Assembly: GCA_035715725.1 (NCBI GenBank)
Contig: DASTKT010000165.1
Location: forward strand, 1 to 64,000
Direction of reading: 5' to 3'
DNA length: 64,000 nucleotides
Source of the DNA: JADGGV01 sp035715725
Lineage (GTDB): Bacteria > Gemmatimonadota > Gemmatimonadetes > Longimicrobiales > RSA9
Shown here: piece after piece, positions 34,444 to 42,991 of the stretch
Layout of the letters: every line of letters starts with the position of its first letter
Position numbering within the stretch: position 1 is the first letter of the stretch
The notes under the pieces: generated by a model
The model's database searches: none
What the model saw: only the letters and a program-made list of their open reading frames with translations
Told to the model about the DNA's origin: nothing
Made by a program: the position numbers and the translations under genes

Positions 34444-35820
34444 ATGGACCGGGAGGCGCTCCGCGCCCGTGTGGCGGGGATGATGCCGGGGGTCGTGGAC
34501 GATCTCGTACGGCTGGCGGAGATCCCCTCGGTGGGGGCGGCGGGGTACCCACGCGAGCCGGTGTTGCGGATGGCGGGCGAGACGGTGGCGCTGCTGTCGC
34601 GATACGGCTTCGAGCGGGTGGGACTGCTGGAGGTGCCGAACGCGTTCCCGCTGGTCTATGGGGAGGTCGCCGGCCCACCCGACGCTCCGACGGTGCTGCT
34701 GTACGCACACTACGATGTGCACCCGGCGGCTCGGGAGGAGGGGTGGGAGGGTGATCCGTGGGTCCCGGTCCGGCGCGGGCGGCGGATCGTGGGCCGCGGC
34801 GTGGCGGACGACAAGTCCGGGATCCTGGTCCATGCGGGGTCGGTACGGGCGCTGGAGGGGCGGCCGCCGGTGGGGCTGAAGGTCCTGATCGCCGGGGCGG
34901 AGGAGCCGGGCGGGCTCCTGGAGTCGTTCATCCGGGCGCACGCCGGGGTGTTCCGCAGCGACGTCTACGTGGTGGCGGACGGGGGCAACGTGCGGGTGGG
35001 CGAGCCGACGCTGGTCGTGTCGGCGCGAGGCGAAGCGGAGTGCCTGGTGGAGGTGCGGACGCTCCGGCGGTCCGTGGACGCCGCGTGCTACGCGGGCGCG
35101 GCGCCGGATGCGCTGCTTGCGCTGGGCCGGTTGCTGGCGACGCTGCATGACGAGGCGGGGGACGTGGCGGTGGACGGCCTGTCGGGGTTCGACTGGCCGG
35201 GTGCCGAGCCCGCGGAGGCGGAGCTGCGACGTGCCGCGGGGCTGCTCGAGGGGGTGCGCCTGGCGGGCACGGGATCGCTGGCGTCGCGCCTCTGGTCGCG
35301 TCCGGCGATCACCGTTACGGGGGTGGATGCGCGTCCGGCGGTGCAGCCCGGGAGGGAGATCTCGTCCCGCGCCCGGGCACGGCTCAGGCTGGCCACGGCG
35401 CCCGGGGCGGACCCGCGCCGCGAGCTGGAGCAGCTCGCGCGGCATCTGCGCCGGGCGGCGCCATGGGGCGTGTCCGTGGACGTGCAGCGCGTGCGCCTGA
35501 CGCCGTCGGTCCGCCTTCCCGCGGACTCGCCGGTGATGGTGGCGGCGCGGGAGGCGCTCGAGTGGGCGTTCGGCCACCCGGCCGCGGAGGCAGGACTGGC
35601 GGGGCCGCTGCCGATCCTTGCGCCACTGCGCGACATCGCACCGAAGGCCGGCTTCGTGATCTGGGGTGCGGCCGATCGCGCCGACGCGCGGTGCCACGCG
35701 CTGGACGAGAGCGTGGACCCGGGGGAGATCGAGCGCCTGGTGCTCGCGGAGGCGGTCTTCCTCGAGGCGTTGGCTGCCCGCGTCGAGGATCCGGCCGCGC
35801 TCCCCGGGAGCGCGGCGTGA
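34444..35820 (+). CDS. M20-family dipeptidase/metallopeptidase
   Basis: The 458-residue protein has the M20 metal-site motifs: YAHYDVHP (His ligand and catalytic Asp), GRGVADDKSG (bridging Asp), AGAEEPGG (catalytic Glu and Glu ligand; usually EGEEE.GS), VVADGG and a late CHALDESV region supplying the last His. A dimerisation insertion lies between about 200 and 310. It should hydrolyse dipeptides or related amides in the cytoplasm. ATG at 34444 follows GAGGAGG. It stands alone, with non-coding sequence on both sides and weak promoter H upstream. Confidence 0.85.
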   Translation: MDREALRARVAGMMPGVVDDLVRLAEIPSVGAAGYPREPVLRMAGETVALLSRYGFERVGLLEVPNAFPLVYGEVAGPPDAPTVLLYAHYDVHPAAREEGWEGDPWVPVRRGRRIVGRGVADDKSGILVHAGSVRALEGRPPVGLKVLIAGAEEPGGLLESFIRAHAGVFRSDVYVVADGGNVRVGEPTLVVSARGEAECLVEVRTLRRSVDAACYAGAAPDALLALGRLLATLHDEAGDVAVDGLSGFDWPGAEPAEAELRRAAGLLEGVRLAGTGSLASRLWSRPAITVTGVDARPAVQPGREISSRARARLRLATAPGADPRRELEQLARHLRRAAPWGVSVDVQRVRLTPSVRLPADSPVMVAAREALEWAFGHPAAEAGLAGPLPILAPLRDIAPKAGFVIWGAADRADARCHALDESVDPGEIERLVLAEAVFLEALAARVEDPAALPGSAA

Positions 35821-35895
35821 CCTCGCCCCGGCGTTGTCGCCGGCGGGCCCGACGGACCTGGCGGCTGCGGGGAGGGTGGCGCGCTGCGGCTACTG

Positions 35896-35937
35896 CCCGA
35901 AGGTCCAGTGCCGGCCAGGGCGCGAGGCCTCGAAGAT
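35896..35937 (+). promoter_or_regulatory. Weak GGTCCAGT box, site G
   Basis: CCCGAAGGTCCAGT (35896-35909), 22 nt, then GAAGAT; no gene follows within 400 nt, so this may be a decayed or unused copy. Confidence 0.3.
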
Positions 35938-36136
35938 ACGGGTGACGGACCGCCCGCCGGGTCTGGCGGCCGGCCGAGGTCTCCCCCGGCGGGCGCCCGG
36001 CCCGGTCGGAGCGTCGCGTGGGGCGGCCGCCGGCCGTCGGCGGACGTCGGCCCCCGCCGCACCGACGCCGTCCCCACGCGGCGCCATCCCGCGCTCGGGC
36101 CGCCTCGCGCGCGGTCGCGCGGGCTCATGCTGCGGC

Positions 36137-36205
36137 GCTCGTCGGCGGCGCGCTGCGCCGCTCGTCGGCGGCGCGCTGCGGCGCTCGTCGGCGGCGCGCT
36201 GCGCC
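36137..36205. repeat. Three 23-bp tandem repeats
   Basis: Three consecutive units beginning GCTCGTCGGCGGCGCGCTGC with single-base variation in the last positions; the unit starts again at 36206 before decaying. Intergenic, upstream of promoter E. Confidence 0.8.
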
Positions 36206-36261
36206 GCTCCCCGGCCCACGACCACCCCGCTCCCGTTACGCCGTAACCTCTTGGAGCCTCT

Positions 36262-36304
36262 GGACTTTCGTCCAATTGGCGTCCTGTCGCCTGGTCGATA
36301 GCCT
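36262..36304 (+). promoter_or_regulatory. GTCCAAT-N22-hexamer promoter, site E (barrel gene)
   Basis: GGACTTTCGTCCAAT (36262-36276), an inverted repeat of TGGAC, then 22 nt and TAGCCT (36299-36304), 68 nt before the ATG at 36373. Confidence 0.65.
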
Positions 36305-36372
36305 TCGAGCGTGCGGGGGCGGCGCCGGCAGTGTGCCGCGCGCCGGGACCGCCGGCGAAAGGAGGACGGTAG

Positions 36373-37131
36373 ATGTGGAAGCGCCACGCGTTGCGCGCCG
36401 CGGCCCTCGGCCTTGGCTTTACCCTCGCGCCGGCGGCGGCGTCGTCGCAGGGATTTCTGGGAATCCGTTGGCCGGCCGGGTACCCGAGCTACACGGTGGA
36501 AGCGTTCGCCGGCCTGGGCTCGTATGGGCGGCTGCTGCTGCAGGCTGCGCCGGGGACCATCGAGCAGCGTGAGCTGCGCGGAAATACGGGATTCGCGTTC
36601 GGCGGCGCCGTCGGCGCCAACCTGTTTCCGCGCACCGCCGTCCGGCTGGGTGTGAGCCACACGTCGGCGGACCTGGAGTTCAACGACAATACGGGCGACA
36701 ACTCGGACCTGCTCGATCTGCACGGCATCGGCACGCTGGGGAGCACGGTCCTGTCGTTGGAGGCGACGCGCTACATCTTCCCGGAGAAGGTCCGGCTCAC
36801 GCCGTACGCGACGGTGGGGTACGCGGTGACCTGGTGGAACCTGAGCAACGAAGGTGTGAACGGCGTGCTCGTCGACAACGGGACGGAATTCCGTACCGGC
36901 GCGATCGCCGCATTGGGCCTGCAATATCACGTGACGCGGGATCTCGCGGTGCGCCTGGAGGCGACGGGTCACTCGCTGGGCAATCCGTTCACCGGGGGCG
37001 ACTCGTTCCGCCCGCGGACCGGCTTCACCATCGACGAGCCAACGCGTGTGCGGCAGTCGATCTACAAGCTCGACGTGGCGTACACGTTCGGTCGCCCGGG
37101 CGCGCCGCGGGAGCGGGCCGGCCGGCGCTGA
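36373..37131 (+). CDS. Outer-membrane beta-barrel protein
   Basis: The 252-residue protein has a signal peptide (residues 1-25, cleavage near AAASSQG) and alternating-hydrophobicity strands throughout, such as SYTVEAFAGLGSYGRLLL, GAVGANLFPRTAVRLGVSH and VRLTPYATVGYAVTWWN, typical of an 8-10-strand OmpW/OprF-like barrel. After the last strand, KLDVAYTFGR, a short basic tail follows. Ligand or pore role unknown. Expressed from promoter E; a terminator lies 37 nt past the stop. Confidence 0.8.
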   Translation: MWKRHALRAAALGLGFTLAPAAASSQGFLGIRWPAGYPSYTVEAFAGLGSYGRLLLQAAPGTIEQRELRGNTGFAFGGAVGANLFPRTAVRLGVSHTSADLEFNDNTGDNSDLLDLHGIGTLGSTVLSLEATRYIFPEKVRLTPYATVGYAVTWWNLSNEGVNGVLVDNGTEFRTGAIAALGLQYHVTRDLAVRLEATGHSLGNPFTGGDSFRPRTGFTIDEPTRVRQSIYKLDVAYTFGRPGAPRERAGRR

Positions 37132-37167
37132 GGTCCGTGGGGCGCGGCACCCGCCACAGAGCTACAC

Positions 37168-37195
37168 GGGGCGCGGCGGATGCCGCGCCCCTTTC
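37168..37195 (+). terminator. Terminator of the barrel gene
   Basis: A 10-bp perfect stem with a GGAT loop (37168-37177 with 37182-37191) followed by TTTCGTTCGT. It lies between convergent genes. Confidence 0.8.
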
Positions 37196-37256
37196 GTTCG
37201 TCCGAGACTCCGTTCCGTCCGCGTCCTCCCCGTTTCCGCTCCCCGCGCCGGGGTTC

Positions 37257-38192
37257 TCAGTCCTCGGGCCGTCGCCGCGGATCGCCGAGCATGCCTGGCG
37301 GCGGCAGCTCGATCGCGGGCTGCTCGGTGGCCAGCGGCGGCGCGGTCGGGTCCGGCACGTCGGCTCCAAGCTCGGGCTCCGCGGCGCGGCCTCGCCGGGC
37401 CTCGGCGCGGGCGTCGAGGCGGGTGTGTCGCGCGGCTGCGGCCTCGAGCGCCTCGTCGAGGCTCGCGCCGTCGAGCACGCCGGCGTCCGCCAGGGCGGCG
37501 AGCGCCCGCTCCGCGTCCGCCTCGTCCAGGAGCTCGGCGCGGATCAGCGCCCGCAGCGCCTCCGCGGCCACCGCCGACGGCGCGCGGAACGTCACGGCGC
37601 CAGCGTTCGGCGCGCCATCGTCGAGCTGGCGCTCGAGGGCGAGCGCATCGAGCACGCTGGCGCTGCGCCGCGCGCTCGCCTGCAACGCGGAATGCTCCGC
37701 GGCGGCCGCCGCCTCCAGCTCGGGGGCGGCGAGGTCGACCGCGTCGCGCGTCAGGAGCCCCTGGGCCAGGATGCGTCCGCCGAGCTCGCGCACGGTGCCC
37801 GCCAGGCGGCCCGCCCAGGCGTGTTCCACCAGGAGGAGCGCGGCGGCCGAGCCGCGAGGAACCGAATCGATGACGGCTCGCACCTCGGCGGCGGGGATCC
37901 CGACGGCGCCGGCCTCGTCCCGCGCTCGGGCCGAGGGGGCGCCGGCGGCGGGGTGGGGCACATCCAGCCCCACGAGCCGGCGCACGGCCGCGCCGTAGGG
38001 CGGCGCGTCGCCGGCGGGCGCATCCCCCGCGGGCTGGACGGTCAGGCGTCCGGCGGCGTTCCGCCGCACGTAGAGGACGTCCAGCAGCCGGACGACGCCT
38101 CGGCCGTGGACGGCCTCGAGGCTCTCGCGCACCCGGTTGGTGGCGCTCTCGTCGAACGCGAGGGCGATGAGCTGGACCGGTCCGACACGCAT
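37257..38192 (-). CDS. DUF6325/DUF1269-like protein
   Basis: The 311-residue protein starts VGPVQLIALAFDES and has RESLEAVHGRGVVRLLDVLYVRRNAAGRL, matching the DUF6325/DUF1269 layout, in which a regulatory-type alpha/beta domain is followed by AALLLVEHAWAGRLAGTVRELGGRILAQG. The C-terminal half carries two short helical repeats (LIRAELLDEADAERALAALADAGVLD) and a disordered acidic end. Function unknown. The ATG at 38192 follows GAGGAG and lies 95 nt after the FGE gene stop, probably in one operon. Confidence 0.65.
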   Translation of the reverse strand: MRVGPVQLIALAFDESATNRVRESLEAVHGRGVVRLLDVLYVRRNAAGRLTVQPAGDAPAGDAPPYGAAVRRLVGLDVPHPAAGAPSARARDEAGAVGIPAAEVRAVIDSVPRGSAAALLLVEHAWAGRLAGTVRELGGRILAQGLLTRDAVDLAAPELEAAAAAEHSALQASARRSASVLDALALERQLDDGAPNAGAVTFRAPSAVAAEALRALIRAELLDEADAERALAALADAGVLDGASLDEALEAAAARHTRLDARAEARRGRAAEPELGADVPDPTAPPLATEQPAIELPPPGMLGDPRRRPED

Positions 38193-38287
38193 GGCTCTCC
38201 TCCTCGGCGCGCGCGGCGGCGGCGCGGCGCGCCGGGCCGCCGGCTCCGCCCGCCCCGATGCGCGACGCACTCCCGTTGATGTTGCGG

Positions 38288-39295
38288 CTACGCGTCGGCC
38301 GCGACCCGGAAGCCGGTGTGGCCGGTGGAGCTGTCGGGCGTGTTCGAGCTCCGGGCCGCGACGCGGTAGCGGTTGCAGTAGGACGCGTGGCAGAGGTACG
38401 ACCCGCCGCGGATCACCCGCGCCGAGCCTGTGGGCGGACCCTGCGGATCGAGCCTGGCGGCCGTCAGGTGCCACGTCGGGCTGAACCAGTCGTTGCACCA
38501 CTCCCAGACGTTGCCGGCCACGTTGTACAGGCCATATCCGTTCGGGTCGTAGGCGTCGACCGGCGCCGTGCCCAGGAAGCCGTCTTCGCCCGAATTCACG
38601 GTCGGGAACGTCCCCTGCCAGATGTTGCACATGTGCCGGCCGCGGGGCCGCAGCTCGTTTCCCCAGGGGAAGCGCTTCTGCACGAGGCCGCCCCGCGCCG
38701 CGTACTCCCACTCGGCTTCGGTGGGCAGACGAAGGCCCGCCCACCGGCAGTACGCCTGCGCATCGTTCCAGGAGGTGTGGACCACCGGGTGGTCCAGGCG
38801 CTCCGTCACCGACGAATGCGGGCCCTCCGGATGCCGCCAATCCGCGCCGAACACCTGGCGCCACCATGGCGCCTGCGCCACGGCGCGCGTGGGCGGGAAC
38901 TCCGCGGGGAGGAACCCGGCGAAGACGAACGACCAGCCGAAGCGCTCGGCATCCGTCACGTACCCGGTCGCGGTCACGAACTCGGCGAATCGACCGTTGC
39001 TCACGGCCTGCCGGTCGATCCGAAACGGCCGTAGTGTCACCTCCCGCACGGGGCCCTCGCCGTCGGCCGGAAAGCCACTCCCGTCGCCCGACCCCATGAG
39101 GAACGCGCCGCCGTCCAGGCGCACGAGCTCGGCGGTCGTCGCGCGCGGAGCCGCGGGCTCCGCTGGCGCCGGGGCGGCGCGTTCGAGGACCGGCAACGAC
39201 GCCGCCGCCGCCGGCTCGATGCGCAGGCCGTCCGCGTGATACGCGCCGCAGCACGCCTCGCCGCGCTCGTCGTTCGCCTGCCGTGCGGTGTTCAC
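38288..39295 (-). CDS. Formylglycine-generating enzyme (sulfatase-modifying factor)
   Basis: The 335-residue protein has the complete FGE/SUMF1 fold: LDGGAFLMGSGD, PVVHTSWNDAQAYCRWAGLRLPTEAEWEYAARGG, NVWEWCNDWF, and the C-terminal GGSYLCHASYCNRYRVAARS with Cys302 and Cys307. These two Cys are the copper-binding catalytic pair that converts a Cys in target sulfatases to formylglycine. Most SUMF1-fold proteins lack the pair, so this looks like a true FGE. The GTG at 39295 has GGAGG five bases upstream. Expressed from promoter F. No sulfatase is in the window. Confidence 0.9.
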   Translation of the reverse strand: MNTARQANDERGEACCGAYHADGLRIEPAAAASLPVLERAAPAPAEPAAPRATTAELVRLDGGAFLMGSGDGSGFPADGEGPVREVTLRPFRIDRQAVSNGRFAEFVTATGYVTDAERFGWSFVFAGFLPAEFPPTRAVAQAPWWRQVFGADWRHPEGPHSSVTERLDHPVVHTSWNDAQAYCRWAGLRLPTEAEWEYAARGGLVQKRFPWGNELRPRGRHMCNIWQGTFPTVNSGEDGFLGTAPVDAYDPNGYGLYNVAGNVWEWCNDWFSPTWHLTAARLDPQGPPTGSARVIRGGSYLCHASYCNRYRVAARSSNTPDSSTGHTGFRVAADA

Positions 39296-39379
39296 GCTTG
39301 CCTCCGGAGACGGCGCATCCCCCGGCGTGCGGCGGCCCGCGCGCGAGGGGACATGAGGCGCTCCGAGATCCATCGTGGA

Positions 39380-39423
39380 AAGCTGCCCCGGGCAGGATGG
39401 CCGCGGCATTGGACCTTCGGTCC
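39380..39423 (-). promoter_or_regulatory. GGTCCAAT-N22-hexamer promoter, site F (FGE operon)
   Basis: In the minus direction GGACCGAAGGTCCAAT (39408-39423), 22 nt, then CAGCTT (39380-39385), 84 nt before the GTG of the FGE gene. The dyad GGACC/GGTCC is perfect here with a 3-nt GAA centre. Confidence 0.65.
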
Positions 39424-39474
39424 GCGCGCCCGCACGGGGACCGCGCGCCGAGGCCCGGCGCGGCCGCGGCCGCG

Positions 39475-39489
39475 GTTCACGCCGTGAAC
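39475..39489. promoter_or_regulatory. parS-like palindrome, copy 4
   Basis: GTTCACGCCGTGAAC in intergenic DNA, about 16 kb upstream of the parA start. Perfect core, outer T/A absent. Confidence 0.6.
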
Positions 39490-39632
39490 GCCGGCTCTCT
39501 TGCGCGCCGCCCCGGGGCCCGGAGTCCCGGCGCCGGGCCCGGGAGTGCGACGCCGCCGCGGCCATCACCACCCGCGCACCGCGCGCACACGACCCGGTCC
39601 CTGGGGCGCACGCGACGCGGCCCCGAACGAAA

Positions 39633-39663
39633 GACGCCCGGTGGCGCGAGGCCACCGGGCGTC
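39633..39663 (-). terminator. Terminator of the apt operon
   Basis: A 13-bp perfect stem with a 5-nt loop, 26 nt past the apt stop. On the minus strand it is followed by TTTCGTTCGG, the same tail as at 37192. Confidence 0.85.
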
Positions 39664-39689
39664 TCCTGCGGGCGCGGAGGGCCGCGCCG

Positions 39690-40232
39690 TCAGTCGTAGC
39701 GGATCAGCGCGTGCGTCGGCACGCCCGCTCCCAGCCGTTCCCGGCCGCCGAGGAACCCCAGCTCCAGGAGGAAGAGCGCCACGACCAGCTCCCCGCCGAG
39801 CCGCGTGACGAGCTGCGCCGTCGCCGCGGCCGTCCCGCCCGTAGCCAGCACGTCGTCCACGAGCACGACCCGCATCCCGGGGGCGATCGCGTCCTCGTGC
39901 GCCTCCAGCGCATCCGTGCCGTACTCGAGCTCGTAGGCGACCCGGTGCGTGCGGAACGGGAGCTTCCCGGGCTTGCGCACGGGCACGAAGCCACAGCCGA
40001 GGTGGTGGGCCAGCGCGGCGCCGAAGATGAAGCCGCGGGACTCGACGCCGACCACCCGGTCGACGTCGCGCCCCGTCACGGCGGCCATCGCGTGGATCAC
40101 CTCCCGGAACAGCTCGCCATCGGCCAGCAACGGCGTGATGTCCTTGAAGTTGATCCCCGGGCGCGGAAAGTCCGGGATGTCGCGAATGCGCTCCCGGATC
40201 CGCGTGGAGAGGGTCGGCTCGGCGCTAGCCAC
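39690..40232 (-). CDS. apt: Adenine phosphoribosyltransferase
   Basis: The 180-residue protein matches the usual Apt length. It contains IRDIPDFPRPGINFKDITPLL, GVESRGFIFG (substrate loop), KPGKLP and the PRPP-binding motif VVLVDDVLATGGTA. It salvages adenine to AMP with PRPP in the cytoplasm. Its start overlaps the upstream hypothetical gene by 8 nt, and a terminator follows. Confidence 0.95.
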   Translation of the reverse strand: MASAEPTLSTRIRERIRDIPDFPRPGINFKDITPLLADGELFREVIHAMAAVTGRDVDRVVGVESRGFIFGAALAHHLGCGFVPVRKPGKLPFRTHRVAYELEYGTDALEAHEDAIAPGMRVVLVDDVLATGGTAAATAQLVTRLGGELVVALFLLELGFLGGRERLGAGVPTHALIRYD

Positions 40233-41415
40233 GGCGCGCGGCCAGGAAGCCGGTCAGCACGCCGGCGAGCATCGCGTCGAACCGGTCACCGTTCAGCAGG
40301 TCGACGGCCAGCCCGGCCGCGCCATGCTCGCGCAGGCGTTGCGCGGCTGCCTCGAGGCGCTCCACCAGCTCGAGCGCGGCGGGATCGAGCACGGCGCCCG
40401 GCGCGGCCGCTTGTGTCACCGCCATCGACGGCGGCCCGGCGTCGAAGCCGGCGCTCGGCGCCGGCTCCGCCGGCGGGGGCGTGTGGGCCACCCGGGCCTC
40501 GGGCTCGCTCGCGGGAGCGGCGGCCGCCGGCTCGGTCGTGGGCACGTCCTGGACAGGCGTCGCCGGTGCGCCGGCGAGGATCTCGGACGCCAGTGCCTCG
40601 AAGCCGACCGGCTGCAGCTCGATCGGCGGCTCGAGCTCGGCCGGCCGCGCCGGGCGCGCGTCGACCGGCGCCGGCGTGACGGGCCGCTCGGCGCCGGGCG
40701 CGCCGATCGCCGCCAGCACCTCCGCCGGCCATGCGGATGCGGCGGACGCCGCCTCCGCGGCCTCGGCCGCGATGTCCAGCGCGGCGGGCATCGACTCCGT
40801 GGCACCCGGCTCGCCCATGTCGTGGCCCGGCTCGAGCGGCGCCGCCCACGCCGCCTCCGAGGCCGGCGCGTCCAGGCTCATATCGAGCGCGGGCACGTCC
40901 GCCTCCGCGTCCGCCGGAGCGTACGTCGTCGAAGCCGCCTCGCCCAGCGCCACGGCCTCGACGTACGCGAGCGTATCGGCGTCGATCGGCTCGGCAGGCG
41001 CCTCCGGCTCGTCCAGCAGCGTCACGCCCTGGACCAGCGCCTGCACCGGGTCGACGACCTCCTCCAGGAAGGCCTCCACGGGCTGCGGCTCCGGCTCCTC
41101 GACGACGAGGAAATCGGTGATCGGGGCCGGTTCCGGCTGCTTCGCGGCCGGCGGCGGCGCGTCCTCGTAGTCAGGTGTCGACGCCCACGGCTCGTCGCCC
41201 CAATCCTCGGTCGCCGCACCGCCGGCCACCGCCGCCCGCGCGGAGGCGGGCGCCGGCGAGGAGGTGGACGCCGTGTAGGAGCCACGGTCGCCGTTGTAGT
41301 AGGGGGGCATGAGCGGCTGCTCGCCGGTGGCGGGCTCGGGGCCCCGCGAGCTGCGCTGGGTGAACGCGGGCGGCAGCGGCCGGTCATCCGACCGGTGCAG
41401 GGCGTCGCCTGGCAT
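40225..41415 (-). CDS. Acidic Ala/Pro/Glu-rich protein of unknown function
   Basis: The 396-residue protein is largely disordered: long runs rich in Ala, Pro, Glu and Asp with few aromatics, and no signal peptide. Only the last 60 residues look folded (LELVERLEAAAQRLREHGAAGLAVDLLNGDRFDAML), an amphipathic helical hairpin. I do not recognise it. The ATG at 41415 has AGGAG seven bases upstream. The overlap with apt suggests coexpression, not shared function. Confidence 0.6.
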   Translation of the reverse strand: MPGDALHRSDDRPLPPAFTQRSSRGPEPATGEQPLMPPYYNGDRGSYTASTSSPAPASARAAVAGGAATEDWGDEPWASTPDYEDAPPPAAKQPEPAPITDFLVVEEPEPQPVEAFLEEVVDPVQALVQGVTLLDEPEAPAEPIDADTLAYVEAVALGEAASTTYAPADAEADVPALDMSLDAPASEAAWAAPLEPGHDMGEPGATESMPAALDIAAEAAEAASAASAWPAEVLAAIGAPGAERPVTPAPVDARPARPAELEPPIELQPVGFEALASEILAGAPATPVQDVPTTEPAAAAPASEPEARVAHTPPPAEPAPSAGFDAGPPSMAVTQAAAPGAVLDPAALELVERLEAAAQRLREHGAAGLAVDLLNGDRFDAMLAGVLTGFLAARRG

Positions 41416-41668
41416 TCCGTGCTCCTGTCTGCGGAGGGCTGGGTGAGGTGGAGGTGGTGATGGTCCGCTAAGATACACGAACGCGCCAGTCTGCGACAGG
41501 GCGCCGGCCCACGCAAACGGCGTATCGATGCGCTGTTAGCGCTCCAGTTCCCCCACCGGGACGGACGTGCCGCGCCGGGCGCGCCGTCCGGGTGCCGCTT
41601 CGTAGTATCGGTCGGCGGCGGCGTTTACTACAGTCACGCCGGCTCGCAGCCGCGGCCGCACGGGCGGC

Positions 41669-42301
41669 TCAGCTTCGCTCGCGGACGGTACGCTCGTGCC
41701 GCACGTGCCGCCAGATCCACCAGGCCGCCGCGGCCACGATGACTGCGCCGATCACCGCATCGAACCGGTGGAAGTAGACGCCGAGCGTATCCCAGTTCTG
41801 GCCGAGCTTCATCCCGATCCACGCCAGGCCGAGGCTCCAGATATAGGAGCCGACGAACGTATAGACGACGAATGGCGTCATCTTCATGCGCGCGACGCCC
41901 GCCGGGAACGCGATGAAGGTTCGGATCACGGGGAGCAGGCGGCCGACGAAGACGGCGACCTCGCCGCGCCGCTCGAACCAGCGGTCGGCCATCTCGATGT
42001 CGCGCCGGGAGATGAGAACGTAGCGGCCGTACTTCTCCACGAACGGCCGGCCGCCCCACGCGCCGACGTAGTAGGCCACGATGGAGCCCAGGACGCAGCC
42101 GATCGCGCCGGCCAGCGCCACGAGCCACAGGTTCATCTCGCCCGTGGACACGAGGTAGCCGGAGAACGGCATGATCACTTCCGAGGGGAGCGGGATGCAT
42201 GCGCTCTCGATCGCCATCAGCAGCGCGACGCCCGTGTAGCCCAGGGACTGGATCGTATGGATGACGAAGGCGGCGAGCGCGCCCAGAATCGCTTCGACCA
42301 T
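41669..42301 (-). CDS. DedA-family membrane protein
   Basis: The 210-residue protein has the DedA/SNARE-associated fold: IESACIPLPSEVIMPFSGYL (reentrant loop with Glu), GSIVAYYVGAWGGRPFVEKYG, and VFVGRLLPVIRTFIAFPAGVARM with the essential Arg residues. DedA proteins act in proton-dependent membrane homeostasis; some are undecaprenyl-phosphate or phospholipid flippases. Last gene of the surE-pcm-dedA series, 27 nt after pcm. Confidence 0.92.
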   Translation of the reverse strand: MVEAILGALAAFVIHTIQSLGYTGVALLMAIESACIPLPSEVIMPFSGYLVSTGEMNLWLVALAGAIGCVLGSIVAYYVGAWGGRPFVEKYGRYVLISRRDIEMADRWFERRGEVAVFVGRLLPVIRTFIAFPAGVARMKMTPFVVYTFVGSYIWSLGLAWIGMKLGQNWDTLGVYFHRFDAVIGAVIVAAAAWWIWRHVRHERTVRERS

Positions 42302-42328
42302 GGTGTCTCGGTAGGGGCCGGCCTCGCC

Positions 42329-42991
42329 TCACTCCGCCCAGCCGAAGCGGCCGAGGAGCGGGACGAACGCGCAGCGCGTGACCTCCTCGTGCTCGAACCC
42401 ATCCTCGGTCCGGCGGTAGAGCAGCAGGCGCTGCTCGTCGCGGCCGCCGACCGGGATCAGCATCCGGCCTCCGGGGGCGAGCTGCGCCAGGAGCGCCGAG
42501 GGGACCTGCGGCGCCGCCGCGGCTACCAGGATGGCGTCGTAGGGCGCGTAGCGCGACCAGCCGACGGTCCCGTCTCCCACGAGCAGCGCGATGTTCGGAA
42601 AGCGGAGCTGGTCGAGTGTGGCGCGGGCCCGCACCGACAGCTCGCGGACGCGCTCGATCGAGTAGACGTGGGACGCCAGGTGCGCGAGCAGCGCCGTCTG
42701 GTAGCCGCTCCCGGTCCCGACCTCGAGCACCCGGTCCCGGGGCCCGATCCGCAGCGTCCGGAGGTAGAGCGCCTGGAGCGACGGCTGCGACGCCGTCTGC
42801 CCGAAGCCGATCGGCACCGGCGCATCCTCGTACGCCCGGTGGTGCACGGCCGGGGGCAGGAACAGGTGGCGCGGCACCAGGTCGAAGACCCGCAGGATCT
42901 CCAGGTCGTCGATCCCCCGCTCCCGGATCGTCTCGATCAGCTCCCGCCGCGCGCGCTCCCAGCGCCGGTCGCTCAGAGCGTCAGGTCCCAC
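42329..42991 (-). CDS. pcm: Protein-L-isoaspartate O-methyltransferase
   Basis: The 220-residue enzyme repairs isoaspartyl residues using SAM. Seen: RVFDLVPRHLFLPP, YEDAPVPIGFGQTASQPS (substrate loop), RVLEVGTGSGYQTALLA (SAM motif I), YSIER and GGRMLIPVG. The GTG at 42991 gives the normal length and overlaps the surE end by 19 nt. The surE-pcm pairing is widespread and linked to stress survival. Confidence 0.93.
   Translation of the reverse strand: MGPDALSDRRWERARRELIETIRERGIDDLEILRVFDLVPRHLFLPPAVHHRAYEDAPVPIGFGQTASQPSLQALYLRTLRIGPRDRVLEVGTGSGYQTALLAHLASHVYSIERVRELSVRARATLDQLRFPNIALLVGDGTVGWSRYAPYDAILVAAAAPQVPSALLAQLAPGGRMLIPVGGRDEQRLLLYRRTEDGFEHEEVTRCAFVPLLGRFGWAE

Larger units (their letters stand above)
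35821..36372. other. Gene-free interval with weak site G, tandem repeats and promoter E
   Basis: No gene recognised. It contains the weak box G, three 23-bp tandem repeats and promoter E for the barrel gene. Confidence 0.5.
39296..39689. other. Intergenic interval with promoter F, parS copy 4 and apt terminator
   Basis: No gene. From left to right: the FGE leader and promoter F, the parS-like palindrome, featureless GC-rich DNA and the terminator of the apt gene. Confidence 0.6.

Noticed and set aside
41416..41668. Possible terminator or gene between dedA and the acidic hypothetical protein
   Set aside because: Only an imperfect GC-rich hairpin near 41560-41595 could be found; nothing firm enough to list.
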